From Sequoia sempervirens (lineage: Eukaryota; Streptophyta; Pinopsida; Cupressales; Cupressaceae), in NCBI GenBank assembly GCA_007258455.2, contig VDFB02262726.1, positions 33,417 to 97,416 of the forward strand: a stretch of DNA of 64,000 bases, given 5' to 3'. The notes beneath the pieces were generated by a model. That model saw only the letters and a list, made by a program, of their open reading frames with translations, ran no database searches and had not been told where the DNA came from. Each line of letters begins with the position of its first letter. The first letter of the stretch is position 1. Below, piece after piece: positions 33,767 through 44,537 of the stretch. Position numbers and translations under genes: made by a program.

Positions 33767-33828
33767 GTAAGTGAGGTAAATTTATATCATGAAGTGTTCT
33801 GATGCTCTTCCTTTTATTTGTTTTGCAG
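33767..33828 (+). other. Intron-like 62-bp segment in GL-C U3
   Basis: CAG|GTAAGT (donor, 33764-33772) and TTTGTTTTGCAG|G (acceptor, ending 33828) enclose 62 bp with a T-rich 3' half. GL-B has exactly the same length and splice consensus. It lies about 550 bp upstream of the TATA box, so a transcript using it would have to start upstream in U3 or read through from the host. Confidence 0.5.
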
Positions 33829-34381
33829 GATGAACGTGGAGGCCAGAGCACAATGACTTGAAGTGATGAAGCACGATGATATTACAACCTTCGAAGTAAG
33901 ATAAAGTTATGAGTTTCGCATGAAAGAAGAAAAGTCGCAAGAAATGGCTAAGTGTTGAGACCTAGTATATGCCCAACCCAGGTGGCAAGAAGAAATGTTT
34001 TCAAAGTCTAGGATGGGAAAAGATGAAGGCCCAAAGGTTAGAAATGATCCTCAAGTACTTCAAGGTTGAAGAACAACATCAAGAGGAAAATCATTGTTGA
34101 GCAGAAGAATGAGGTTGCAGTCTTGGAATTTCAAAATGAGAACGTGCATGCCATGCCAAAAGTTGAAGCTGTTTGATCAAGTCTGCAGTCCAAGAAGTTG
34201 AAACAATGTGAACACATTTCAAAACAAGAATCTTCTAGAAGATGGTGGTCATTAATTGCTTATTTATTGCCCCACTCCTCTTTGTGGCGGTTTTTAGGGT
34301 GAATCTTGTTTAGGGCTGAGGTGGCACGATCTAGGCCATCAAGCCGATTGTAATCTGAGCCATCCGTTGGACTTGGCCAAC

Positions 34382-34564
34382 TATAAAAGGGGGAGTCCCC
34401 CTCATTTGTACTCATTAGATTAGAGTTAGAATAGCAGAGGAGTAGAGAGAAATTGATAGAATAGAGAGTAGAATAGTTTGATTGTATAGTTTAGATTGAA
34501 AAGGAAGGAAAGTCTTCCCTTTGAATACTTTGTAAGAAGTTGTCGTGAATGCTTTCATAATAAA
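34382..34564 (+). promoter_or_regulatory. GL-C core promoter and polyadenylation signal
   Basis: TATAAAAG (34382-34389) is followed by the hairpin GGGGGAGTCCCCC and CTCATTTGTA, the likely start of R. AATAAA at 34559-34564 would be the polyadenylation signal. The same order in GL-B, GL-D and GL-E supports this as the LTR promoter and terminator pair. It leaves U3 at about 3.8 kb. Confidence 0.65.
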
Positions 34565-35338
34565 AAAAAATTTCATTGATGGTGATCTCTTCTTTGTTAT
34601 GAGTAGTTGTTGAGGCTTCTTCATCCTTCCAATTCACGTAGCATCTTGAAGTAGCTTAAAGTAAAGTAGATTTCATTTCATGCAAGTACTTAGTAATTGT
34701 GGAATGTGGTGCTCGATTTGAACAAGACTTCGCTTGTCCATACCACTAGCGAGCTCGCTAATGGTGGGTTCGCCCTGCGTGGTCAACTGGATTACTTTTC
34801 AAACTTAACTTCGATTGTGATTCATGTGTTTGTATGCATTGTCTTGATGGTACTTGCATGTTGAGTTATAATCTGAACACCTTTCGTTACTCCTCTGAAG
34901 ATTGCACCGGTTTTGTGGAAGCTGTCTGAAGCGAGGCAAAGCAAAGCTCGGTTGAAGTCTGCAAGAATTGATCGCCATGTCCCACACCTTAGAGTAGATT
35001 AGAACCTTCTTATCCCTACACTCATTTAAATTCAATTCATTTCTGGTTAGAATTAGGAAACTTATGCTCACTTGCCAAATCATTCGAACCAAGTGAAACC
35101 CTTAATCTGCTGTCTACTATCAGCTGCTGAACAATTGTGTAAGTCCCCTCGTGATACCAGCAAAATCACAACGAACCAATTGAGGGTATCCTATTGCATT
35201 ATCGGAACCTTGGAGTTGAAAGCATGAACTCACTCGCAATCTTAGCATGCTGAATACTTTGTTCAAGAGAGGGTAGAGTATCCGTTGGGAAACTTTATTC
35301 TGTGTTGGTGCGGTCACGAAAATCACATCAACAGGTAT

Positions 35339-35691
35339 GCAAGGATCGGCGAGGTTATTAATCATACCTTCGGTTCATTAAAGGCCTTCTCCTTATCTTC
35401 TAGCCATTAGAATGGTTGGCCCTTCCTTATGAGTGCGTCAAGAAGGTAGGATATCTAGGCAAAGTTTTTTATAAATCTTCTATAATAACCGACATGATCC
35501 AAGAATGAATTTACTCCAGTGATATTTGGAGGTGCTTCCATTTGTACAATCACCTGTATTTTGTTTGGTTCAGTCTTGAGTCCAGCTTTGCAAACTATGT
35601 GACCGAGTAGTTTGCCTTGAGGCACCATGGAACAACACTTCTTCGGATTCAATTCCAATCATGTTTCTTTGCATCATTCCATACATTCTCA
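35339..35691 (-). pseudogene. G2 reverse transcriptase, C-terminal part
   Basis: LELNPKKCCSMVPQGKLLGHIV, PNKIQVIVQMEAPPN and FLDHVGYYRRFIKNFA are the gypsy RT thumb/connection motifs. They run from 35691 to the GL-C site at 35338. It is separated from the catalytic part by the LTR at 35697-37222. Confidence 0.85.
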
Positions 35692-35696
35692 GAGAG

Positions 35697-37222
35697 TGTA
35701 ATGTCCCCTTTCTGACGGGAACACTTAAACCCACATCTTGCATTCAAAGTATTCCTCAAAGATACATTAGAACGTTAGAGATGAATAAATTAGATATCAA
35801 ACATGCCTATTACTCATTATGGACGATTCTCTTATAATATATTTCCTACGTGTATTAGATACTAACATCTTTCAAGATATCATTGATGGAATTCTATTAT
35901 ACCATTCATTATCATAGCGGAGTCGTTATGACTTATAAGGCTCAAGCACCATTATTTGCACAATCATAAATATATTATCTAAATAAGGATTATGTCATCA
36001 TTTCTAATTGACTCAATTTATAAGTACATGTATATGTCTTTATTTCTATATAAATATGTATTTAAGTATTATATTTCAATATCAAGCCTATATCATTATT
36101 CATATATACTTATATAATTCTTATGTCATATTATTCATTATCAATTTTTATCGATCCTTATGTATGCATGATTAAATAATCATCAACCTTACCTGATGGA
36201 CGCACAATCATTTAACCTTTCAACATATTACTTACTGTTCCTCTTTCATTCTCCCCTCTATTCGACTGTTCCTTCTTCCTTTTAAGCTTTGATTGATTGA
36301 TGCCTTTAATTATATTCATTTCAATCAGTGAGATGTCTTTAATAAACTCGTTCTTATCGAATGCCCTAATCGGTCAACCCTCCATGAACACTGTAAGGTA
36401 GCACTTCATAACTAGGTCCTTATTATACAAATAATGTTTGTTCAGGTCCCTTAGTTGTGCGGATGGGTGAAGACAGTAGTTGATATCTCCAATAAGGCTA
36501 TTGACCAGTGCCATGCCACCTACAAGAACATAAAAACCGTTCTTAATAAAGGCTCTATAAGATCTGCAACCCATGATACTACTCATATGTCCAAAGTCTC
36601 TATATTCCTAGCCACAGTGATGACGTTTTGGTTCCCTTCCATTCGATCTGTATATAGATTCCTCTTTTCCTGTGACTACTGTTTCCCTCCTCTTACTTCT
36701 TAACTCGTTCTACATAGTGAAGCCGTCTTTTTGTATTCCGTCGGCGATGATCCTTCAACGGTAATGCCTTGTTTTTTCCCAGCCATCCCTCTCCAGTGGT
36801 GATTTGTTCCTCCTTATATTAGGCACTAGGTGTGTCCTTCCCTAGTGTGTTGCTTCATTTTCTTGAGCCACTTCATCCATAGGTCGTCTCTCTTATTCCC
36901 AACTAATGGTGTATTTGTTAGTGCCTGTGCTTTCTTTCGTTTAAATGTTTTATCATATATATTGTATTTTATATGTTATATATTTTCCATTTTATGGTTT
37001 ATATCGGTTAGCTTACCACAAGAGGTATTATATTTATAAATTGGATTTATTATAAATGTATTTATTTATCTATATTGTATTATAATGATTATTATAATAA
37101 CTAAATATTTTATATTTATATTTTAGTATTTATATGATTGTTTATTTTTTATTTCTATTTATTTGTAATTCACCTCTTTATTATTATTTATTTTTTTGGT
37201 GTCCCGTTTCAAGGACATGACA
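35697..37222. mobile_element. Probable F2-related solo LTR (1,526 bp)
   Basis: Starts TGTAATGTCCCC and ends GGACATGACA, near-inverted ends like other F2 copies. It is flanked by GAGAG (35692-35696) and TAGAG (37223-37227), a target duplication with one change. Its removal brings the two RT parts together in frame. The interior is very AT-rich (36000-37200) with no TATA or CArG boxes that I can place, so orientation and subfamily are uncertain. Confidence 0.65.
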
Positions 37223-37227
37223 TAGAG

Positions 37228-37730
37228 CCTTTAATGCATGTCTTGGTCACTGTAGATCGACTAGTCATCCAAGAATGCCTTAAAGTTTCCCATTGACATT
37301 TTGTCAAATATGTGTTGAATGATTCTTTGAAAAGTTGTCAAAGCATTGCATAGACCGAACGACATTTGATTGTATGCATACACTCCGTCTTCGACTATGA
37401 ATGTAGTTTTCAATTTATCCTCCACGGCTATGCTTATCTAGCTATAATTGAAGAACCCATCCATGAATGAATAATTTTGTGGCCAGCCACCTCTTCTAGT
37501 ATGGAGTTAGCGAATGGGATTGGAAATGGGTCTTTTATAGTTACTACATTTAGGCTTCGAAAATCCACACATATCCGAATTTGTTTAGACTCCCCTTTTA
37601 GTGATATGATTATAGGAAAGACCCAATCACTGACTTCAACCTTGAAGATTATTCCGACTTCCAACATTTTTCGATTTCCTCTTGCACCTTTGCAACATGA
37701 TTTTTGTTCATTCGGTAGGGCCACTCTCAT
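37228..37730 (-). pseudogene. G2 reverse transcriptase, N-terminal and catalytic part
   Basis: IRICVDFRSLNVVTIKDPFP and LEEVAGH (37600-37460), then VEDGVYAYNQMSFGLCNALT, FQRIIQHIFDKM and FLDD-stop-SIYSD (37400-37240). The DD of the catalytic box is preserved as FLDD, but the codon after it is a stop. One frameshift lies near 37434. Confidence 0.85.
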
Positions 37731-38365
37731 ACAGGTTGTGCTCCTGATTCCAGAGGGATTCTATGTACACATAGTTCTGGAGGTATGCCTTTCAAGTCCT
37801 TGTATGTCCAAGAAAAAGTATCCTTGTATTTGGTGAAGATGTTGAATGTTGCTGCCTTAAACATCGGATTCTTGTTGTCTCCATCTAAGATCATTTGTGG
37901 GCTATTCTCTTCTCCTTAGTTAACCTTCTTCATTCTTGGTTCTTCGTACTTAATCACCTTGTCTCATTCAAAAGTATGAGCTGGTGTGTCATCCACCCTA
38001 GCCATTCCCTTGTATTCTTCGTACTTCGGAGGAAATGTCTGACTTGTTAAGGCTTTGTCCTCTTCTCCTTTAATTTGCTTGATTTGCAACATATTGCAAT
38101 CATGTTGGAACACTTCATAGTCTTCCATTTGCCAATGGAAAAGTCCATTGAGTGAGTTCGTTTCGTCCTCCAAGTAATGGTAAAGGTCAAGGACACCTTC
38201 GCCATTTGGTTCCATAAATCTTCTTTCTTCACCTATTCCTGATTTAGCTCCTTTCGAGTTCGAACTTGACAATGCCATCTCTTTTCTCACTACTTGATTT
38301 CTCAAGTCAATCACGTACTTCCTCCTATTTTTTTTATGGAGAGTGTATTTCGTTTCCATTTATGG
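37731..38365 (-). pseudogene. G2 protease-RT linker
   Basis: A 131-codon frame (38359-37964) with acidic and aromatic residues, including MEDYEVFQHDCNMLQIKQIK. Linkers like this join protease and RT in some plant gypsy lineages. No catalytic motif. Confidence 0.5.
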
Positions 38366-38699
38366 TCAGCCCTGGTTGCAATCAACCATCCTCTCCCGAG
38401 TAATGCATTGTATGCCTTTTTCTCCAATGGAATGACCACAAAGTTCAATAAGAACGGCTGGGTTTTGATTGTCACCTTTTGCGCCCTCAACGTTTTCATT
38501 AGCTTGATGCCATGTTAGTTGACGCCCACCAATTGGAATGTCGGTGGCCAGAGTGTTGGCTTCCCGAGCACTTCCATGTATCTTCGGGCAGTACGTTGAC
38601 TCCTGATCCTCCATCGACAATAGTGTTTGTTAGGATATTCCCCCTAATTCCCATTTGAACGACAGCCAATTTCTTTCCTATGTTCATCATGAGCAGCAT
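38366..38699 (-). pseudogene. G2 aspartic protease
   Basis: TNTIVDGGSGVNVLPEDTW (about 38630-38580) is the active-site region. The usual D-S/T-G is D-G-G here, a variant also found in plant gypsy lineages, so it may not be inactivating. A second frame (38620-38366) carries the flap/C-terminal part (ALLGRGWL-like near 38400). The protease would cut the Gag-Pol polyprotein. Confidence 0.7.
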
Positions 38700-38979
38700 T
38701 GGGTCGATGACTTGTTTTCCCTTGGGCTATGGCTCTACTTCCATGCCTTCTTGTTGCCAAGTTTCATCATCGTTGACCATGTTTATAATTGCCACTCTTA
38801 GTTGTGGCATGGTTTGGAGTAGGTCTATTACCTTGATTTGTATTGCTGTTTGTAGCATCTTTCTTACAACGTTCTTTTTTGACTCCAATCGCAATGAGGT
38901 ACTTGCAGTTTCGTTAGAGGTTCTTCGTTCTTTCGCCATTGCCTATTCTACTTCGGCTTTAGCTTCTCAGAGTCGTTTC

Positions 38980-40338
38980 TTTTGCATATGAGGGTCTGGA
39001 TATATTGCCTTCTTTGTTTGTGCTTTGATAATTGCCAAAACTTCCTCGTCTCACTCCTCCACATCTAGCATGTTAATGCCTTTTTGCTTTGAGCAATCGA
39101 TGTCTTCATGATCACCTGGTCCACACTACTTGCACAACATCCCTGTTTTGTTTTGGTTGCTTTGGCATTCTCTCACGAAGTGACCCCACTCATTACATTT
39201 TCGACACTAGATCATTAGTCTTCCCTTCGCATCATACTGGATTCTACTTCTTGATCCACTGTTATTGAACCGATTGTTATTTCCCTGTTTGTTTCGGTAT
39301 ATGCTAGGAGATGCATCAGTGTTATTGTTTTGTGCTTTTGGGGGTGTCGTTGGAAGGGTTGATTGTTCCCCTTGGGTGAAGAGCACTTGTGTGCTTCTTG
39401 TCTTCAAATTGTATGGGCATTCCTTGATGGATGTCCCATTACTTGGAAAATGTCGCAGAATAATTTTTCGGACAACTTGTTTTCATATGACCTTCAACCT
39501 TGCATTTGGTGCACCACAATTCCTTACTTTGTACTTTCCTTCTCGGCTTTTAGCTACTTCATCATTCTCATCATATTCTTCCTTAAGGCTTGAAAAGTCT
39601 TTGATTCATTGTCGCTATTGTCGTTTATGTTCTCATCGTCATCCTTCATCCTCTTCCCTCTAGAAGATGCCTTATCTTTGCTTTGTATATCCTTCGCCTA
39701 ATTGTAGGCATTGGGGTACAATGATAGAGGTATGACTTTCATCTTCTTCCTTAGTGAAGGAATCAATCCTTCGATGAACCATCTTTTCTTTAGTCCATCA
39801 ATCGATTGGTTTTCTAGTTTGACCAATAATTCCTTGAATCTACGATTGTAGGCTCGTACATTCTCGTGCTTTCCTTGTTTGGTGTTGTATATCTCCACTA
39901 CAATTTCATTGTCATCTCTCAGCAGTTTGAATTCCTCCTGGAATGCTCCTTTCAATGCATCCCATGTATTCTTTTGAGTTGCTTCCAATTCATTGTACTA
40001 GTCAATTGCTATCCCTTTGAGAGTTGCTAGAAATGCTCTCACCCAATATGCCTTATTGTCCTGACTATTTGTGAATGTTTCACATGTTTTAGAATGTCTT
40101 ACAAGGTACTTTGACCCATTTGAGTTTTAGCCGCTCTACATTTAGACTTGTTGGGGGAGTCACCATCTTACCTCTTTGTTGCGCCTTCTGTGATGGTAAC
40201 CTTTTTGGATAGTTTTGATTCATGCATTCTAGTGCTTTCCCTACACTCTCGGGCACGCCGCAATCCTTTACTTGTCTCTTTTCAGCATTTGTCACCCTCG
40301 GGTTGCCTTCTGAGTCCTTTCGATGCTCCTTTTGTCTT
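38980..40338 (-). pseudogene. G2 gag, capsid and two zinc knuckles
   Basis: The capsid core is at 39988-39698 (TWDALKGAFQEEFK, YNRRFKELLVKL, WFIEGLIPSLRKKM), matching the retrotransposon Gag family. Two CCHC knuckles follow: CRKCNEWGHFVREC (about 39205-39160) and a second with an internal stop (C-stop-CGPGDHEDIDC, about 39130-39095). Between them is an Asn-rich linker. Upstream, 40338 is cut by GL-D. Confidence 0.8.
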
Positions 40339-40343
40339 GGTAT

Positions 40344-41510
40344 TGTTGTGACCTTTTCACACATCGCCCCATTCAAGATGGGGACCCCCCTAATTTTTGC
40401 TCCATTCTGGTCTTTTGGCTTTGATTTTGTCTCTCTCTCTCTCTCTCTATTGTCTCTTTCTGTCGTCTACCTTTCCGGAGATGTGTCCGTCATTGAGCTT
40501 AAACATGAAATTTTGGCCAAGTCTGAAAATTAGGGTTTTGGACTGGGCCATCTATAAAAGGGGGAGTCCCCCTCATTTGTAAGACATTAGAAGATTAGAT
40601 TAGAGGAGATATCAGAGAGTAGACATTTTGTTATAGCAGAGAGATAGTTTGATAGCTTAGTATAGTGTGGAGAAGAAGGAAGGTTTTCCTTTGAAAACTT
40701 TTGTAAGAGATTGTTGTGTAAAACTTTCATAATAGAAGATCTTTTCATTGATGGTGAAATTCGTCTTTGTTATGGATAGCTAGCAAGGTTTCTTCATCCC
40801 TTCGACTCCAAGTAGCGTAAAGTAGATTAAAGTAGCATAAGTTTCATTTCATGCAAGTAGATATTAGTTGTGGATTTGTGGTGTTGATCAAGGCAACTTC
40901 GTTTTATTCCATACCACTAGTAGCTTGCTGACGACGAGTTTGCCTTGTGTGGTCGACCGGAGAATTTTATAAGCCTCACTTCAGTTGCAATTCATATCTG
41001 GGTATGCATCGTCTTGACGGTATCTTGGTGTCGAATTGTAGCTTGAAAATTTCTCGCCATCCCTTTGAAGATTGCACCAACTTTGTGTAAGCTGCCCAGT
41101 GTGAGGTGGAGCAAAGTTCGGTTGAAGCTGTTGAGATTGATCCCACATCCCGTCCTTAGATAGAATTTAGATTTTCCTATCCCTATACTCATTTACATTC
41201 CGCACACTTCTGGTTAGTTTTAGGAAAGTTCATACCTCAAAGCCAAATCATTCGCATAAAATTCCCTTCCAATCATCCATTTACTGGTAACTGCAAAACC
41301 TTTTGAACAATTGTGTAAGTCCCCTTGTGAAAACAACAATTCACAACGAACCAATAGAGGGTATTCCCAAAGCATTTCGGAACCTTGGAGTTGAACGTGC
41401 GATCTATCTCGCAATCTTAGCGCACGGAATACTTTGATCAAGAGAGAATGGAGTAGCCTTCGGACAACTTTGTTCTGCTGATTGGTGCGGTCACAAAAAT
41501 CACATCAACA
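40344..41510 (+). mobile_element. Deleted giant solo LTR, copy GL-D (1,167 bp)
   Basis: It has the GL 5' end TGTTGTGACC, the hairpins and a (CT)n tract (40430-40449), then jumps from AATTAGGGTTTTGGAC to GGGCCATCTATAAAAG, losing about 3.6 kb of U3: the CArG and GCGCCC arrays, inverted-repeat block and intron-like segment. TATAAAAG is at 40553-40560 and the 3' end CATCAACA at 41510. GGTAT duplications flank it (40339-40343, 41511-41515). R and U5 are complete. It splits G2 gag. Confidence 0.9.
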
Positions 41511-41515
41511 GGTAT

Positions 41516-42540
41516 TTTCAGTTCTGATCTTCCAATGTTCAATTCTTTCATCAATGTGAAGTCTTCAATCTAGCATATGGTCTCTTCCAGACCGTCAACA
41601 GGTTTCCTCTAGGCTTCTCCTTTGCTCGACTGTATTAGTACGAGTTGTTCTTGGACGGTCGGGTTGGCGGTCCCCTCCTTGCCTTGCCCTTCGCCCGATG
41701 GTGAATCTTCTTTGTCACTCAGCGATGACCCTTCTTCTTCTATCGGTGGGTCTGTATGGTTCTCTGGCGGTGTTCTCTTCATTTTTCGCTTCACCTGAGG
41801 CTGATTGTATGGATGGTTCTTTAGTTTGGTCGGTGAGGTCAATGTATGTTTCATCGGGAAGTGGTAAGTATTGGGCTATTTCTACCCACTCTCCCTTTGT
41901 ACGTTCTCTTGTCTTGGCAGTTCTCTTTCTCTCTTGACTATGGCTTTTGCTTATGCTTCGTCTTATGCTCTTGGGTAGGCTCAAGTTTTCCCTCAGAAAC
42001 CCTTTGCCTTCTTCAACTTCACCCCTCAGTCAACATCGCCTTTCTCTTTGTTCTTTTATTCTTAAGGATCTTCTTATTTTTTGGTTTATTGATTCGTGAC
42101 CGCTTTGTATTAATTTCTTGGTTTTATTCAAGGTTAAGGGCATTAATTCTTTGACGTATGTCAATGGTCAGTATCACATTCTTCTCTTTTGTTTCATTCT
42201 TTGTACCATTGTAGTATCTATTGCCTTCATTGTTCATGTTCTCTCTCAGCCCAAAGATCTTGCACAATGATGAAGTGACGTGCAATAAGTCTTGGCAGTC
42301 TATCGAGAAGATGATCAACCTCTGGGTTGACGGTTAGGTTATCCCAGATGGTAGCTTGAGGGACCTCTCTCCAAAGAGCTTCCTTTTGTACATGATCTCT
42401 TAACAAGATGTCCCAAAAATTCACCAAGTCTTGTGTCAACTCGTCTTCAATTTTGTCGTTTGCTTGCACAGGTTCTTCGGTTGGCTATCCCATTACATCA
42501 CCATGATTCTCGTCTATGAGTTGTGTTTCTCCAAGGTTCA
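41516..42540 (-). pseudogene. G2 gag N-terminal region
   Basis: From 42469: EDELTQDLVNFWDILLRDHV and LLDRLPRLIARHFIIVQDL, paralogous to G1 gag at 5339-4977. Then come charged, Ser/Pro/Glu-rich frames (41984-41609) with YLPLPDETYIDLTDQTKE. Frames shift between them. Ends at the GL-D insertion. Confidence 0.75.
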
Positions 42541-42544
42541 TATC

Positions 42545-42557
42545 GGCAATGATGCCA
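42545..42557 (-). other. G2 primer-binding site (tRNA-Asp-like)
   Basis: TGGCATCATTGCC on the minus strand, two bases after the LTR terminal CA. Ten of 13 positions match the plant tRNA-Asp primer site, and it is almost identical to G1's. Confidence 0.7.
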
Positions 42558-42559
42558 AA

Positions 42560-42868
42560 TGTTTACTTGGTAATGATAAATTGAATGATTAACAAAGAGT
42601 AAATGGAAATACATAACAATAATAAAGTATATCAATTACTCATAACAATGCACAAAAGATATGTCATGTATTCCTTCATTCATGGATATGCGATAATTAC
42701 AAAATACAAAATGCATGTGGTCCCCAACTACAAGTGCAAACATACAATATATAGCAACGTTGGTTGAGAACGCCAACTGTTGGCAACTATCAAGTAACAA
42801 CCAACCAACGGTCGGGGACTAATTACACATCAACTTTTTATTTATTTATTTATTTCTTGCCAACTACA
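42560..42868 (-). repeat. G2 5' LTR (309 bp)
   Basis: On the minus strand it begins TGTAGTTGGC at 42868 and ends AAGTAAACA at 42560, directly before the primer site. A TTTA tetranucleotide run lies at 42838-42856. It shares about 130 bp with the G2 3' LTR. Its outer flank is LINE RT sequence, so G2 inserted in a LINE. Confidence 0.8.
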
Positions 42869-42889
42869 TAGGGTTGAGAGAATTCATAG

Positions 42890-44532
42890 GGGAGATCCAA
42901 GTAGCCCGGGTACACTAATGTTTAATGACCTCTTTGATGTATTGGTTGAGTACCTCTTTCCTTGGAAGGTGACAAGTGCATAAGGAGTATCTAAAGAGAG
43001 GATGTTAGTCCAAAGAAATTCTGATAGACTATATGAATAGATGGATCTTAGAAAACCAACAACACCAACATAGAGGCAATCTCCTCTAACAAATAGAGTT
43101 CCAAAAAAGGATATCTTTTGTAGGACAATGCAAAACCACCCATAGATCTTAGCTTGTGAATAAATCAAGTGAGTTTGAAGATGCCCTTGAGAGGAAGGGG
43201 TTAGACAACAAATTCAACATAGACAATACACTAAGGAACCATTCATTTGCATTGAATCATACACTAAAGCATAATTGTCTAAATCCTCTCAAGTTGTGTC
43301 TAGTCAAAGAACCCAAACTAGGGCCCCAACCTGAGAACCATGCAATGTTGTTGGTTTAATAATTGCATAAAAAAGGCACATCTTCAAAGGTATATCCTAT
43401 AAATATACTTGGAAATGTGGGCATTCAAAAATAAAGAGCAAAGTTTGTCCCTTGCAAAGAGGAGATTGAGAGGTAGGCCAAAAGGAGAGACAAGGACTTG
43501 TAAACTAAAATCCTAGATAAGTATAATTAGTGATGTTGAAGACCATGACCATAGTATAACTCGAGTGGCCCCTTTGTAAAGGATGTGAAACTTGGAAAGA
43601 GCATCCTTGGTGGTGTTGAAGACCATGACCTTAGTTTTTAAAAAGGTTGATCACAAACTGGTGAAGATTAGAAAACTCAAAAAGTGTGTTGATCTATCTG
43701 TATAATCTATTAGGAGAATGAGAGTGGAGAACCACATCATCAACAAAGAGTAGAATAACAATCACAAAATGGTAAAGTAATTAACCATCATATGCATGGG
43801 TACATTGTCTAAGAAAATACTCAACACATTATTATAAATACGAAAAAGGGGCTGGTGATAGAGGGCAACCTTTCCTGACTTTAGTAGTACTCTAGACAAG
43901 CTCAAAGAGGCCATGAGGAGTCCATAAATGCCCAAAAACTATCTCATAGAGCCACATGTTGACAATAATGAGAGTATTAGAAATACCAAGGTCTTGTAGT
44001 TTCTAGGATAATAGATGCTATAGGAAGGAGTCAAAGCTTTCTTAATGTCCACAAACCAACAAGACTTTAGAAAACCAATGATGAGACTCCTCAATGATGG
44101 CACACAGTTTGAAAATGTGATCAATATTCTGGGTGTCCTTTTTGAAGCCAACTTGATCTGTAGCCCTTAAATTCTTGTCTTCTAGCAGCTTGAAAAATAA
44201 CTTGTCCAATACTGTTGCTTAGAGTTTTGCAAATGTATAACCTATTAACCAATCATAGCTGTCCTATAATTATTTGGATTGGAGCAACTTTAGATTTGTG
44301 AATGGGGTAGATACTATGTTGTGACCAAGCAAAAGGGAACCTATAATGACAACCTCATTGAATGGATGTGAAATGAGGCAAGTGAATCCACACCATATTT
44401 GAGAAAATTAGCTTGGAGCCCTTTAGGATCAGCTGCTCTGTTGGAGGAAAGATTCAAATAACTCTCCAAGCACAACTTGTAGAAAACAAGTGAGAGGAGG
44501 GGAGAGGGGAGAGAGGTGATTCTAGTGGTAGG
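42890..44532 (-). pseudogene. Second LINE: reverse transcriptase fragment
   Basis: With many frameshifts the minus strand reads DQVGFKKDTQNIDHIFKL, CWFVDIKKA, KGCPLSPAPF and the catalytic VILLFVDDVVLHSHS with an intact DD (44150-43740). A C-terminal stretch (43168-42884) follows. Non-LTR RT copies RNA at the nicked target. It is heavily decayed, older than G2 and F2-B, which interrupt it. Confidence 0.75.
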
Positions 44533-44537
44533 CTAAT

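Larger units (their letters stand above)
30572..35333 (+). mobile_element. Giant solo LTR, copy GL-C (4,762 bp)
   Basis: TGTTGTGACC at 30572 and CATCAACA at 35333, flanked by perfect GGTAT duplications (30567-30571, 35334-35338). In order: TGTGA/TCACA and CCCATT/AATGGG hairpins, pyrimidine tract, CArG-box array, AAATGCGCCC array, inverted-repeat block, intron-like segment, TATA box, leader with AATAAA, and U5. Its ends occur once each, so it is a single LTR with no interior. It splits G2 pol between RT and RNase H. Open frames inside it carry no known domain. Confidence 0.9.
22190..42868 (-). mobile_element. Ty3/gypsy LTR retrotransposon G2 (with five nested insertions)
   Basis: Read right to left: 5' LTR (42868-42560), tRNA-Asp-like primer site, gag (42469-39200) with two zinc knuckles, protease (38699-38366), RT (37730-35339), RNase H (30566-30037), integrase (30030-28664), further ORFs (27100-22522), polypurine tract, and a partial 3' LTR (22338-22190). 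Insertions are GL-D, the 35697-37222 LTR, GL-C, the MITE, and F2-A. After removing them the element is about 11 kb. PR-RT-RH-IN order and the ORFs after IN suggest the Tat/Athila side of plant gypsy elements. Stops and frameshifts make it inactive. Confidence 0.8.

Noticed and set aside
30572..35333. GL unit as a DNA transposon
   Set aside because: It has TG...CA ends, 5-bp duplications, TATA plus AATAAA order and no TIRs longer than a few bases, which fit an LTR.
35120..35365. Similar small ORFs in U5 of GL-B, GL-C, GL-D and GL-E
   Set aside because: Their similarity comes from the DNA being copies of one LTR; starts, stops and frames differ between copies, and the strand relative to the LTR is antisense.
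43156..43359. Plus-strand ORF in the second LINE
   Set aside because: Antisense to the RT fragment and without motifs.
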